Assembly: GCA_963514095.1 (NCBI GenBank)
Contig: OY741268.1
Span: forward strand, 27,817,715 to 27,881,714
Length of the DNA stretch: 64,000 bases
Direction: 5' to 3'
Source of the DNA: Eutrigla gurnardus
Taxonomy: Eukaryota > Chordata > Actinopteri > Perciformes > Triglidae
A model generated the notes under the pieces. That model was not told where the DNA came from, searched no databases, and saw nothing but the letters and a program-made list of their open reading frames with translations. Of this stretch, positions 1 to 11,749 are shown piece by piece; the stretch's first letter is position 1; each line of letters opens with the position of its first letter. A program made the translations under genes and the position numbers.

Positions 1-999
1 AGGACAAAGGGGAGTCGGCGGCGGCGGTGGCGGCGTCCGGCTTTCATACTGATTGAGTTGCATTTCACCTTCGGTTGAATGTCTTCAACGAAGGATTCTT
101 ATCCATCATAATATGCAGAAACCACAGGTTGCACCCCGTTGCCACGGAGACGTCAGCAGCTATTGTGACGCAGCGAGCGACGGCGAGTTGACCACACACC
201 TGCTGCATATTAGCCCACAATGAAAAAGGCGTCCCATGCCCACGTTTCACACTTCCACTTCACGATTGATATCTGGATATAAATAACGTTGTGGCTTTGT
301 TGCCCAGCGAGTGATTTACTTTGCAACATAAAACATGGTGACGGCGTACTGTACATCTCCTCTAAACGAGTTCATCTATTTCCTGCTGACTGGTAAATAC
401 CCTCATGTGTATCATCAGTAATATTCATAGCTCTACTTTCTAGATGATCATGAATTATTAACTCGTAAGAAAAGATGAATAGCTCCAAAACGGTGCTTGA
501 TGTGTCTCCGCTGGAAGCCATGTTTTATACAATACAATAGTGCGATCGGGGGTTCGGCGTGATTCTCCCACCGTGTTGCGGGGCGGAGTCGTTTTTTGTG
601 TTCGGCGAGGTTTTAATTTCAGAACAAGGCTTGATCCACCGTGAACTCTGGGATGTGTTTCAAAAGTGTGTGTGTGTGCGAACAGCGTCGTCAACCTCAA
701 ATCGTCTTCTAAGCGCAGAGGCACGCATTCGCCGCTGACTCACGGCCAAAACGGCGAGCCAAGCCCGCACAAAGAAACACCCCGATACTTCCTCCAAGAA
801 AATCAGACGTTTTTCCAAGTACGGCAGACGTTATAGAAGTCGTCTAACATCCTGAAATCCCCAAATCTGTACTTGAATTGTTGAGGAACATGCCAAAAGC
901 ATAGTCAACATAAAGAGCTGAACATAATTTGAAATGTATTGTTTAGAGGATAACTTCCTTGAGATGCCTCATCTCGTTTACAGCGGTCGTCGAGACAAT

Positions 1000-1323
1000 T
1001 AGGGGTGGGTAAAAATATCGATACAGCAATATATCGCGATACTTTGCCGCCCAATACAATTTTTCAACTCCAAAGATCAATAATAAAAAAAAAAGATTCA
1101 TGTTTAGACGCGTTGTGAATGCAGTACTTTATCCTTTTTCATTTTATTTTCAATATTTCATGGGAATTAATAAAATGGAGAGGCTGTTTTGAATGTACAT
1201 ATACAGGTACTTGTGTTTACATCTTTATATCGTAATACTGTGATATCGCGATACGTATCGTACCGTGACCAAAGTATCGTGATACTTATCGTATTGTTAG
1301 GTCCTTGCCAATACTCACCCCTA
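1000..1323 (+). mobile_element. hAT-like MITE, copy 1
   Basis: The 324-bp element starts TAGGGGTGGGTAAAAATATC and ends ATACTCACCCCTA, so the two ends form imperfect terminal inverted repeats. It is flanked by GAGACAAT (992-999) and GAGACGAT (1324-1331), an 8-bp target-site duplication with one mismatch, as expected for hAT-type transposition. The ends are packed with ATATCG, GATAC and GTATC motifs. It has no coding capacity. Relative to copies 2 and 3 it lacks internal blocks of about 12 and 45 bp. Confidence 0.85.
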
Positions 1324-1556
1324 GAGACGATACAACACACTCACACTCGCTGAAGCTCTCCCTCACCGAAGACATCCTCCATATATAATACATTTATTCA
1401 CAATTATGACGAGGCAAGAGAAAAATATATACACATAAGAAAAAAGTAATAAAAAGTACACCAAATTAATATTTGGGGATATATAAAACAAATCAAACAA
1501 AAAGAGGAAAACATTTACAGCAACTATTTGTTTGCAAGTAAATAAAAAGGCAGATC

Positions 1557-1844
1557 CTAAAGACCTAGGAGGGCTGTCCCAGTCTGAAGGGGCTTTACAT
1601 GTAAAGGTACGTCTACCAGGTTCTTCAGAGATGTTAGGTACTTTGAAGGGGAGATACTTAAATAACTGGATCTGTATGGAATAAGATATTCATTCAGATA
1701 AAGAGGATCATTTGAATAGACACAAAACCTAAGATGGTAGATGAATGTAAAAAATAAGGCATGGTTATGATATTTCAGAGAAAAGGGCTTAAAGTGCCTG
1801 CCTACACCGCAAAAACATTCAACAGTTTCTGCTGTTGATTTCAA
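1557..1844 (-). other. Unresolved 95-codon open frame in AT-rich DNA
   Basis: An open frame of 95 codons begins MKSTAETVECFCGVG. I do not recognise a family. The DNA downstream of it on the minus strand (1380-1550) is A/T-rich with AATAAA-like words, so a 3' UTR or old repeat is possible. No splice context or conserved motif supports a gene. It is listed only so the stretch is not left blank. Confidence 0.1.
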
Positions 1845-3090
1845 GCCTTATTTATTCCTCTTTTCACTGATATGCGTCTCACACAAAACCTCCAGAGGCC
1901 TGGAAACGTCGCTTCGGTTTTCCACCAACAAAAACTTGTTTTCAATTCCTCCTATATGTCTCCGAGAATTTAAACAAAAATATCTGCGGAAAATAACCTT
2001 GAGGTGCAGTTATGTGTTTCCTATAGATGTTAGAGGGAATGTGCTCGCACCCACACGTCTCTCCGTGTCATCGGCTTACAAAAGAGCATGGCGAGGGGCC
2101 GCCGTTTGTTCCCCGACTCGGTCTCGTTGGTCTTTGTGGAGCCACTGCCCTCTTTGAGGAAGCATTTTTCATATACGGGGGGGTTGCTGAACGGCATCAT
2201 CGGCCTCCGAGAGGTTAGAAGACTCACACAGGAGGAGGTGAAGGGTTGGGAACAGATCTGAGTAGCAGCAGAAGGAGTAGGAACATCACAAACCCCGATG
2301 ACATGCGTCAACGGTGTAGATGGAAGATTAGCCCACTTACCATTCAGAAATCAATCTGCAAATGCCGCTCAACAGCAACCAGCAGATCCTTTCAGCCGCT
2401 CCTCTGCAGGGCTAATGCTCTTTACTCACTCATTTTCCTCTGTAATCAACGGCTTAATAAAGGGGAGATGCGCAGGAAATACTGTCTAAATCGCTAATCG
2501 CCCCAAATCCAATTCCTGGAATCAATGCCATTGATTCATCAATTAATTCTGCATCTTTAATGCTGCTACTTTGCTCCGCTTTGGGGCGGGCGGAGGGGGG
2601 GTTTTGGCGGTCAAACGCATTATTGAAAGAGGATTTTTTTTTACCAAGCAGTGGCTGATGCGGAGAGCTTAGGAGGTTGTCAGTCTTGATGTGATGCTTT
2701 ATTTGCAAAGCGAGTTAGCGTGAACAGCCTTTTAGTCCTGCGAGGGGGACGGTGACACGTATTTATCTTCGCCAGGAGAAAAGAGGAATATCAACTGTGT
2801 TGAATAAGGCTTTGTCTTGTCAGGAATATTGATTGCGTGGTTTTGGGTGGTGTATGATGCTGATGATGGTGTGTCTGTGTGTGTGAAAAGCCCCCTGCAA
2901 AGTGAATGTGCTGCTGTGCACACGGGGGTTTGTGTAGCGTTGCATTCTCTCGTCCTTTTTTTGTGTGTTTGCTCCCCGGCCTTGTGAGGAAACTGCAGAG
3001 GGCTTTAGATCAGAGGGAGAGAGGAAGAGGAGGAGGAGGAGTGGATATCATGAAAAGAAAGAGGCAGTCTGGTGAGAAGCAGTGGGTGCG

Positions 3091-3110
3091 AGATAAATAA
3101 ATAAATAAAT
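3091..3110. repeat. ATAA tetranucleotide repeat
   Basis: About five tandem ATAA units. Confidence 0.8.
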
Positions 3111-3427
3111 AAAAGCTATACCTTAGTGAAGATCTAAAAGGAAGAAGTTTTAACTGTAGTCAAGATATAAAAATGGTCTTTGAAAAGTTAAAGCTCAGCT
3201 ACTCCCTCGCCAGGCCTCGTTCAGAGGGCATGAATAGTGCACGGCCTCGTGAACGGCAGCGTGGGATTCGTGTCAGATTTACTTAATCAAACGGTCCGGG
3301 ATGGTTTACCTGAGTCCAGACTCGTGGACACCTCCTGCTTCTTGGACGGTATATAGAGCTCAAAATCACACATTTGCCTCATATATACAACATCCTGTGT
3401 CCTGGGACCCTCACACTGGATAAGGAA

Positions 3428-3758
3428 AATAATATGAATATAATATAGGTCCATTCATATCACCCTATAGCATGCTTTTTTGGTAATTCCATAAATAAAT
3501 TGTCTATATGAGCTATATCGCCCATGAAGTTTGAATAATTTGCAAATGTCTTGTCTTTTATAGCGCCAAACACAGACATGAATTAATTTCACCTGGTTAA
3601 TTGGGACACATTATGTAATCATTGCACCTGGTCAAACTGGTGAATACTGATGCATTTAAATAGAAAAAGACAGAGGATTGTGTCTAATAATAATATGCAT
3701 ATAATATAGGTAATTTGATATTATTAGGTATTTAAATCAATAAATCGTCTATATGAGG
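3428..3758. repeat. Diverged local duplication
   Basis: The stretch at 3428-3512 and the stretch at 3686-3758 share ATATAATATAGGT near their start and GTCTATATGAG near their end at similar spacing, with different sequence between. They look like an old local duplication or two ends of a decayed repeat. Confidence 0.5.
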
Positions 3759-4101
3759 TTTGGCTTAATCTTGTATGAATTAAATGAACTTTTCTGCAAA
3801 ATAATCAGATTGGAGTTTCCAGAAATTGGTGTTTTTCATCGTTAAAAGGTCACACACTCACGCTCACCTGTACGTTTTCTCCCTGTGTGCAAAGCGAGCG
3901 TTAACCTTGGGTGGGATGACGTGAGGAACAATGGAGGCAGGCAGCGAGCCGGAGGCCGAGCGGGAAAGACACTGCGAGAGAAACGAGCCTTTTGCTGAAA
4001 AGGGCCGTATAGACGCTGTTGATCCTCCATGGCGAGTGGGTGTTCGAGTGTGTTGTTTGCCGGTTGGAGTGAAATGCTGTGAGTGTGTGTGGGTGCAGGG
4101 A

Positions 4102-4122
4102 GGGGGGGGGGGGGGGGGGGGG

Positions 4123-4165
<43 letters not shown>
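4102..4165. repeat. Poly-G tract followed by (GT)n
   Basis: Twenty-one G at 4102-4122, then ACT and about 20 GT dinucleotides at 4125-4165. A compound simple repeat. Confidence 0.95.
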
Positions 4166-4166
<1 letters not shown>

Positions 4167-4339
4167 CTGCTGGTAAACTCGGCATTAGCGGTGAGAGATT
4201 TCAGGCTCGGTCAGCTATGAAAGCAGGACTACGTGACGAGAGTGCTGCCGCCGCTGCCCACAGATAGCCGGCCCTTATCCACTAATTAAAACTCTCGATC
4301 ACTCCATGTCTCACTTTGCCATCTCTCCCTCCTCCAACT

Positions 4340-4370
4340 CCCCCCCCCCCCCCCCCCCCAAAAAAAAAAA
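4340..4370. repeat. Poly-C tract followed by poly-A
   Basis: Twenty C at 4340-4359 followed directly by 11 A at 4360-4370. Confidence 0.95.
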
Positions 4371-4860
4371 CACATTTTCACTGTGAAATCTCGCCATCTC
4401 TCATTATCTATCCATCGCTGTCTTTATCCTGTTTCATCCCTATGGCATCCACAGAGGGGCTCCCTGTGGTCCGTACACTATTTTGTTGTGTTTCGGGTCC
4501 TTCGGGTCCCCTGTCACATGCCTGAGGAGCCATCTTTTCACACACACACACACACACATGTACATATATACGCAGCCTCGCTCCAGGAGAGGCGTTTTCC
4601 TCTCTGGCAGCTCTGTTTACTCCCGCCGGACCCCGAAGCCCCCGGATCTGCATTCTGCAGCTACAACCATCCCTTCTGATGATTAAGCCGTCATACCGGT
4701 AGACAAAATGAAAAAAAAAAAACCTGCAACAAAAACAACGCCGCCACTGTCACGGCTTCACTTCGGAGCATCTGCAGCGATGACATGTCTATATACACTT
4801 CCTAGCAGGAATATATTACCCCGAGGTTTCTTCTTCTTCTTCCTCGCCTTCATTTCGTTG

Positions 4861-4905
4861 GTGGCGGGCGAGGCGGTGGCGGGCGAGGCGGTGGCGGGCG
4901 AGGCG
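4861..4905. repeat. 15-bp minisatellite, three units
   Basis: Three perfect tandem copies of GTGGCGGGCGAGGCG. The 15-bp period keeps frames open on both strands, but nothing suggests it is coding. Confidence 0.95.
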
Positions 4906-5170
4906 GCCCCGTTTAGAGAGCGGGATTAGCTCGCCTCGGTGCAAATAAGCTTCTTGGAAACATGTAAAGGCCAGAACTAACAAAGATAGTCGGTCCCGAC
5001 GCACCGGGGGTCTCTCTGCATAGCGGAAACGTATTTGTAATCCTGGAAATATACTGTATCAATAATCTGAGGAGTTTATATTGTGGGACGGCTCTCTGCT
5101 CTCCACATCCTCCTTGTTTATTTACCAATGTGAAACTCAATTTATCTGCCGCCGCCTGGCCTCCATCCAC

Positions 5171-5178
5171 TCTCTCTC

Positions 5179-5231
<53 letters not shown>
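5171..5231. repeat. (TC)n microsatellite
   Basis: About 30 TC units with a single A interruption near 5181. Confidence 0.95.
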
Positions 5232-5236
<5 letters not shown>

Positions 5237-7100
5237 CCATTTTGCATGCATTCATTTTGAGATTCGAAAATTGCGAATCGGTTTCGACTCATCCTCGTGG
5301 TCCTTGTCTTTACACATGACCGTCTCCGGGTTCGTGTTATTGTTGTTGTGGTCGGACGTCTCGGGGCTCCGCCCCCCTCTGGAGATGACTCGGAGCGTAA
5401 ATCCTGTTTAAAAAAAGCTACTGTGAGCCCTTCTATCGCTTCTCTAAGCAGATTTGCAACAAAAAACACGCAACACTGTTTGAGCCAAATGGATGGGAGG
5501 GGGGGGGGTCAAGTGGGTGGAGAGTCCCTTTAGATATTATTATTGTGGCTTGTGGATAATCACTCGGGTTGCATGGGTGAAAGGGAACGTGATAAGAGCC
5601 TGAAAGACGAGGGTCGGAGAGGGGGGGTGGGCATTTTAATGCGATGCATGTGTTTCACTCAGTGTTGTCACTTTGTATTAATTTTAAGCCGAGCGGTGAA
5701 TAGTCCATTACACACTGATGAATTATAGATTAGAATGAAATAAGAAAAAAAAAAAGAAATAACACATACACGCAACTCCTCACCGTCCACCGTCTGCGTG
5801 GGGGAGGGGGGGGGGGGGGGCACATTTAATGTTTTTAACAGTATTTAGCACCAGCAATAAATAATCATCCCTCTGCATCACACGTGTGCAGCGATGTGTT
5901 GTCGTTTGTTGCAGGAGGTTTGCGATGCATAAATCATCAGTGTATGAATTTTACATACTTTAGTCTTTGCATGGAGATGATTAAGATCGGTTGTTAGTCG
6001 CTGGCGGTACAGTGATGCAATCAGTTCAGCACTTAACACGATACCCCCCCATCCTCGCACGCTCCACACGGGCATCAAAAAATCATGAGGGAGATGATAC
6101 GAATCATGTAGCGAAGGTTTTTTGAGAAGATTCCTTTATTAAAAATTAACGGCTCGGATGATGCTCCTTACTCCGACGTCATCGGGGGGCGTCCTCCTCG
6201 CGTGCGTCGGCGCCCCACAGCCAAGCTATGGCGCCCGCTGTACGCTTCCAAGGTGGTTCATCCCATCAGTCGCGGATCTAAAAGCCGGCGTTGTGCTCAG
6301 GTGGCACACGCTGACTTGTCCTACAGAACGTCTTGTTTGAAGTGAGCTGGGCTCAAGGAAACAACCTCCAGGTTTTCACATCAAAACCAAGAATCAAACC
6401 CCCTAATGGGCACCCCACTGTGGGCTGGAATTAGCGAGAATAACCCCCGCCAGCAGGCTTACTCCTCTAAATGCAAGGGGCCTCCGGAGGGTGGAGAAAT
6501 AATCGTGCAAAGGTAGGGCCAAGGATGAGAGGGGAGGGGGAGGAGGGGAGTCAAGCGGGAGGGAAGTGCTCTTTAAAGGACGTTGTACACGTTGACATAC
6601 AAGCAGGACGACATGCAACAAGCAATATGCCGGTCCGCGTATGTGCAGGATGGCGTGCTTTCATTCCCGTGCGAGCGCGTGGCAGACATGAAACAGGAGG
6701 GAGAGCCTCAGTAGAGACAGACAGGCAGTCAGCGCCTGCAGCGAGCTCAGAGCTCACAGGCTAATGTAAACTCCCATCGTCGGCGTACCAGAGAGAAGGT
6801 GACACCAGTCAATCCCCGTTCTGACAGGGCAGCTGAGATAATAGCCGGCTTTGATTCTGTGCAATAACTCCTGCCAATCAAAAGTGAGAAGGCGTCGTGA
6901 TTGCAAGGGGGGAAACCGTGTGAGTGAGATGGGGGAGCGGCGCTCGGGTAATGGGATGCCAAACGTGGTTATGTGGTTTTAAAAAGACATTGTTGAGATC
7001 TGCTGTCATTAAAAGAAAGAACACAAAGGGAGGGGTGGACGTGTAGAGCCGGGCTAAAGTGTGGGTGATAAAGCCTTAAAGATATCCAATCACGTATTAT

Positions 7101-7359
7101 TGGAGGGACCCCCTATCACATATCATATCAAACTTTGTAATGATGTATGTATACAACGCTAAGCCATTAAAATGATAATTATTGGACAGATTCATATTTT
7201 AATTCTATTTCACAACATAATATTATACAAACAGTTGCTTATTTTAGGTTGTTTTCATGTTAATGTGTATTTTTGGACATATTTACATGTTTGGAAGAAA
7301 AAAAGTTTGGGATCAAATAATTTCAGGGACCCCCTGCAGGAACCCTGTGGACCCCCCCG
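7101..7359 (+). repeat. Dispersed repeat family X, copy 1
   Basis: Homologous to 34285-34555 read on the other strand. Shared blocks are GGAGGGACCCCCTAT, ACTTTGTAATGATGTATGTA, TAGGTTGT-TTCATGTTAA-GTGTA and CCTGCAG-AAC-CTGTGGA, in the same order. Copy 1 lacks about 60 bp present in copy 2. The family is unidentified and no coding capacity is seen. Confidence 0.75.
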
Positions 7360-7485
7360 AGGTGCTATCTCTGGTGTAGAACTTGAACAGATCATCTGTG
7401 CTGTGATAATGTGTGGGGGGGAGGATGTGTGGGATGAATGTGCGAGCAGCTTGGCCCATTTTTTGACTGTCAGGGGTCGGTGGGT

Positions 7486-7486
<1 letters not shown>

Positions 7487-7522
<36 letters not shown>

Positions 7523-7539
7523 GTGTGTGTGTGTGTGTG
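7487..7539. repeat. (GT)n microsatellite
   Basis: Twenty-six GT units with one GC interruption. Confidence 0.95.
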
Positions 7540-8443
7540 AGGCGGGTGAGCGCGAGACCAGGGGGGACCGAGTCTTTCAGGTGGAATAAAAGCATTACTG
7601 CAGTGGTAGAAAGGTCAGCTGTAAACGTGTATCAGACTAGTGGTGATCACCCTGTGCTGCAGATCTCTGAGGTATTGAGCAGGCACGCTCTAATGGCTTT
7701 GATATATGGACTACAGGACTCCCTGAAGAGGTCAATACCATAGCACTTTGTCTCTATGAGCAATGACCCTCTCAAGCTCCATTTAGAAGCTTTATATCTG
7801 CAGGAAATAGGCTGGAAAGGCCTCGGGGCAGGACACGGCTGAAACGGGAGCTAATATGAATGAAGTATTTTCTAATCACTTCCAGTGTGCTCTAATCGTT
7901 GTCCCGATCAATCATCAGTTGTGGGCGGTATGTACGCATATTGTGCCAGACGTTATCAGAATTGGATTTTGATGCGGTCGAGGGGAAGAAGAAGAAGAAG
8001 AAGAGGGATATGGGCCTCATCCAACAGATGTTGCTGATTTATCCTCGATGTGTGAAAAGAGAGAGAAACCCCGCGAGTGGACGGAGGAGGCAGAAACCCG
8101 CGGCTGACAGGACGGAGAGAGAGAGAGAAAGCTGTGCTTGATTTTGAATTTCTCTTCAAACTCGTGCGGACGTGTAACGGCCACACCGCCGCCGTCCCTT
8201 CCCAGCGTATTGATTCGCGGCCCCTAACCTTTGGTGTGAAATATGAAAGAAGCCAAACGCTGCTTATGAATGTCTGCCGTAATTGGAACGAGCAGCTGTT
8301 GCAATATCGCTCCTCTGTGTTCAATAACAGACTTCTGGTGTTATTTTTCCTCCTCCGTCCCTTGTTTCCCTTCATTTTCCTCCGCTGGCCCATCCTTCTC
8401 CCTCCCCTGCTGTCCCCCCCTCCACCCTCCCTCCCACCTCCAG

Positions 8444-8490
8444 ACTCCGTGCTCCGTGCCGTGCTGAGTGACTGAAGCCCCCTGCCAGCC
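8444..8490 (+). other. tenm1: tenm1 5' UTR part of the ATG exon
   Basis: A very strong polypyrimidine tract of about 100 bases (8340-8441) ends in CCTCCAG, with the AG at 8442-8443. The exon therefore probably starts at 8444 and has a 47-base leader before the ATG at 8491. The start context is CCAGCCATGG, which fits the vertebrate Kozak consensus at -3 (G) and +4 (G). This arrangement means transcription starts upstream in at least one untranslated exon. I cannot identify that exon or the promoter in 1-8443. The alternative is that transcription starts within the tract and 8444 is not a splice site. Confidence 0.6.
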
Positions 8491-8707
8491 ATGGAGGAGA
8501 TGGACAGTAAGCCGTACCAGCCGTTGTCTAAGGGGCGGCACGAGATGGAGATGTCCTACACCAGCTCGTCGGACGAGAGCGAGGACGGCCGCGCCCACCA
8601 CCGCTCCTACACCTCCCGCGAGACCCTCCCCGACTACACCCACGAGCTGCGCCTCACCCTCGGATCGCACCGCGAGAGGCAGAGCAACTACAGCCAGCCT
8701 CAGCCAG
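8491..8707 (+). CDS. tenm1: tenm1 coding exon A: start of teneurin-1 cytoplasmic domain (residues 1-72)
   Basis: Encodes residues 1-72 plus one base of codon 73 and begins MEEMDSKPYQPLSKGRHEME. It carries YTSSSDESEDGR at residues 23-34 and SRETLPDYTHELRL at 42-55, closely matching the start of vertebrate teneurin-1. It ends at CAG|GTAACG with the donor GT at 8708. In the frame downstream of the donor the reading runs on as an intron-derived tail to 8862, which is not protein. About 67 of 72 codons end in G or C, while the flanking introns are AT-rich, so the exon stands out by composition. The position aligned with the RKRK nuclear signal of human teneurin-1 reads HRERQ here (residues 60-64). 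The Ser/Thr/Asp/Glu-rich stretch at 23-34 is a typical feature of the teneurin intracellular domain. The start codon is the first in frame after the acceptor and matches the family start. Confidence 0.93.
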
Positions 8708-8936
8708 GTAACGTGAAACATACACACCTGCAGATACTGGACACACACATAGAAGCGCACACTGAGGTCTTTAAAAGGGCCTATGTGAATTACCTATTAC
8801 AGCCCACAATGAGCCAGAAGGACAGTCGGAGGCAGCCAATTACCTCTTCTCCACGGAGGTGATATTTCTCTCCCACAGCTAAACTAGGTCAACCCCAAAC
8901 CTCTCTGGCCTCACCTGGGGTGCAACACCACCCATC

Positions 8937-8976
<40 letters not shown>

Positions 8977-11749
8977 GATACAGACGTTGACACCTGGAGA
9001 AAAGAAATACATTTTCCCTGCCGGTGACGGGAGGAGAAATGGGCCAGCTCGTGCTGTGATGGATGGTCTTTATGCAGGTCATGTGTGGCGTTAAGAGAGA
9101 AGCCGCACCTCATCAGGACAAAACACCGCTGTGCAGCGTCCACGCTGATCAATACACACTCTTCCTCCGCCTAGCGCCACACCTCCCGCTACTCCTTGAG
9201 ACCTGCCCACCATGCTAACAAGCAACATTAGCCATACACAACCCTCCCCACTCCGGGGATTTCCGTGATCTGAATGCCGTCCTTCTATGGATTTTTTTTA
9301 AAGTCGTATTGTTCTCCGCCGTCGATGTTCCATTCGTCGTCATCGCGGTGTCTTTTCCCTGCAAACGTTGCGGTGGTCAAAGTGTACTCGCCCTTCCTTC
9401 AACAGTTCCTTCTGGTTTCCATAGCGAGCAGCAGTGTCATATGGCAAGGTGCAGAAAAAGACCCCCGAAGCAGCCTTTTGAAATGTCAACGGCAGCCGGT
9501 TCTGTGAAGCACATCTGTTCATCTTTGGGGCGTTGGAGTTTATATATAGCGTAGCCTACCTAAGTAACCAACTGTTTAGGGGGGGGCGTCGCCTCCAGTG
9601 ACGTTTTTAATGGATTACAGTGTTCCTGACAAAGATCAGCCAATTTGTTTCTCCTCCAATTCCCCACCCATGTTCCTCATCCTTTCCTTCATCTTTTAAA
9701 CCGCCGCCTCTCCTCCCCTTCCTCCCCCTTCCCTCTCCTCCCTTCCCCTCTCCCAGCTGTTCATTTCCACTAATATGACACATTTCCTCTCTCTCTCGCT
9801 GTCCGTTTGATCCCACATCCAAGGTCTCTCTCGTTATGAGAGAGTCTACGGTTTGATGGATGGACAGGCTTCTTCAACACATAAGGAAGCTGATCACAAT
9901 GAATCGGGTTTTGTTTGCATGTTAATGACCTTAAAATTCATTCATTTGCACTTTTCACCGTTTTGTTCATAAAAGCAGAAATGAGTCAGAGGAACAGACG
10001 GAGAATCAGATCATTTAAGTGCGTACACACGATGGAAATCCATTAAGTCAAACTCCAATGTTACATTACATTTCTATTGTTATTTTTTTATGCAGAGGAA
10101 GTCGAAGTATTTCTTTAAACCCAGAATCGTGTCAGTTCTTCCTCTCAGGCTGCCCCAACTCCCTCGACCAATCACAGAGCAGAGCCTGAACGTAGCCTTA
10201 GAGGCAGAATTCAGGGTAAAAATCATGTTGTTCATAAAGCTTCATTGGTGATAATAATAAGGGCAAACCTGAGCTGCTGGGCCTCCATTATCATCACTCC
10301 TCATTCGTCCCATTTTCATTTTTTCTGTGTCAGAATATCACCTGGCTCCAGATCAGCTGTGGTTATTTGATTCAACACTCATTCATTTAGGAAAATTCAA
10401 CATGTGATCTCAAAACTGAGGAATAAAAATTACTCCGTTGGTTAAACAGAATTTAGATGTATTTTATCTTCCAATAGCAGAGCAATTATGACCCAGGCAG
10501 TCCTGGCAGCTCTTCGAACTTACAACATTGGGGGAGAGTAATGTTATTTTATAAATAGTCCATTTTTCTCTGAAGTCAAGTCGGGACCAGAATAGCAGGA
10601 AATTATTTTTTAATGGAAGTTATTAAAAAAAAAAATTCCACCTCTAATAACCTGATGGAAAATCTTTTTTTTTCTTATAAATTTGTTTCAAAAAGGAAAA
10701 TGGTTAAATGGCTTTTATAGTTGACAGTCGATCCATGTTGCTTTGATGGTGGGGGGTTGGAGGAGAAGGGGGGGAGGGGGGGTGGACTATTTGCTCCAGA
10801 ATTGCCCTCTTGCAGCCAATTTGGTGCTAAACAGTAGTGTGTGGCGGTGACCAATCTTGTGCCGGTTTAATTCGGAGCAGAACAGTGTGTGAGCCGCGGC
10901 CGGTCTTGACCCCCATCAAACAGGCACAGCAGGACACATCGCCGGTCAATGGAGTGGTCAACACGACTGCGGCTCTCATTGAAACACTGCGGTTCGTGTT
11001 CAAAGGCTCTGACCTAACACACATATTAGCCAGACCAAGTGGGAAGGAGAGGAAGTCTTTCATTTCCTCCTCAGTGGAGTCTGAACAGCAGATACCACAC
11101 TTTATATGTATAGATTTCAGCTGTTTTTTTTTTTTTAAATTCCATCACTTCCATTTATATATTCTAAAGAGAAATCGTTGGCGAGGAGGGAAATTTACTC
11201 AACTGCCTGTGCAGGAAAAAAAAAAGAAGAAAAAAAGTCAATTGAATTGAATTGAATTGAAGTGTAACCAGAGGACTGACGCAGTGTATCTGATGTTCTC
11301 AGATAACAGGTTGATGCCTGGGATTGGAGGGCGTTCTAATACCTGAAAGCATATGAGGCTCAATTTTTCCCTCAGTCTGAGTCAATATTAATAAGGTTTG
11401 ATCTTGATCTGATCTCTTCACCCCACCAAGGAGAATATAGATGAGATCAGGGCTCTGTTTGAGCAGCAGTTCAATACACCCCGAGCTCGATAACACACGT
11501 CAGGCGGCTTCCTAGCGCAGGATGTAGCTTCGCTGCAAAGCGGTTAAGTAAAAAAAATCAAGGGTGGCATTTTGATCCGGACCTCTGCTGCAAAAAAACT
11601 ATAATAAACGCTCAAATAACAGCCTGTCTCATGATATAATTTGGGATATTTGCCTTGTAAATGCCGGCTGCTAACAAACACCTGGGCAGCTTAGTTTGCT
11701 GGAGCAAATAAAAGCACATTCGGTATTTACAGCTCTCCTTCTCCTCTAG
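8708..11749 (+). other. tenm1: tenm1 intron between exons A and B (3.0 kb)
   Basis: GT-AG intron in phase 1, from GTAACG to a CTCCTCTAG acceptor. It contains a (CA)n tract at 8941-8971, a C/T-rich block at about 9640-9760, a G-rich block at about 10745-10783, a short T run near 11125 and a pentanucleotide AATTG array at about 11239-11261. I see no coding exon in it. The joined protein reads straight from exon A to exon B without a gap relative to the family. Confidence 0.85.
11239..11261. repeat. AATTG pentanucleotide array
   Basis: About four and a half tandem copies of AATTG follow an A/G-rich run of AAAAAGAAG type. It is a short simple repeat with no sign of function. Confidence 0.8.

Larger units (their letters stand above)
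1..8443. other. tenm1: Upstream flank or 5' UTR intron of tenm1
   Basis: No coding sequence is supported. The stretch contains a MITE at 1000-1323, a diverged local duplication at 3428-3512 and 3686-3758, and ATAA repeats at about 3091-3110. It also holds poly-G/C tracts at 4.1 and 4.35 kb, a 15-bp minisatellite at 4861-4905, a (TC)n tract at 5171-5231 and a dispersed repeat at 7101-7359. Because exon A has a splice acceptor, at least part of this stretch is probably intron. The upstream untranslated exon and promoter were not located. Confidence 0.6.

Noticed and set aside
7956..8492. 178-codon minus-strand frame overlapping the tenm1 leader
   Set aside because: It is the antisense of the long pyrimidine tract and 5' leader, which reads as Arg/Gly/Glu-rich low complexity.
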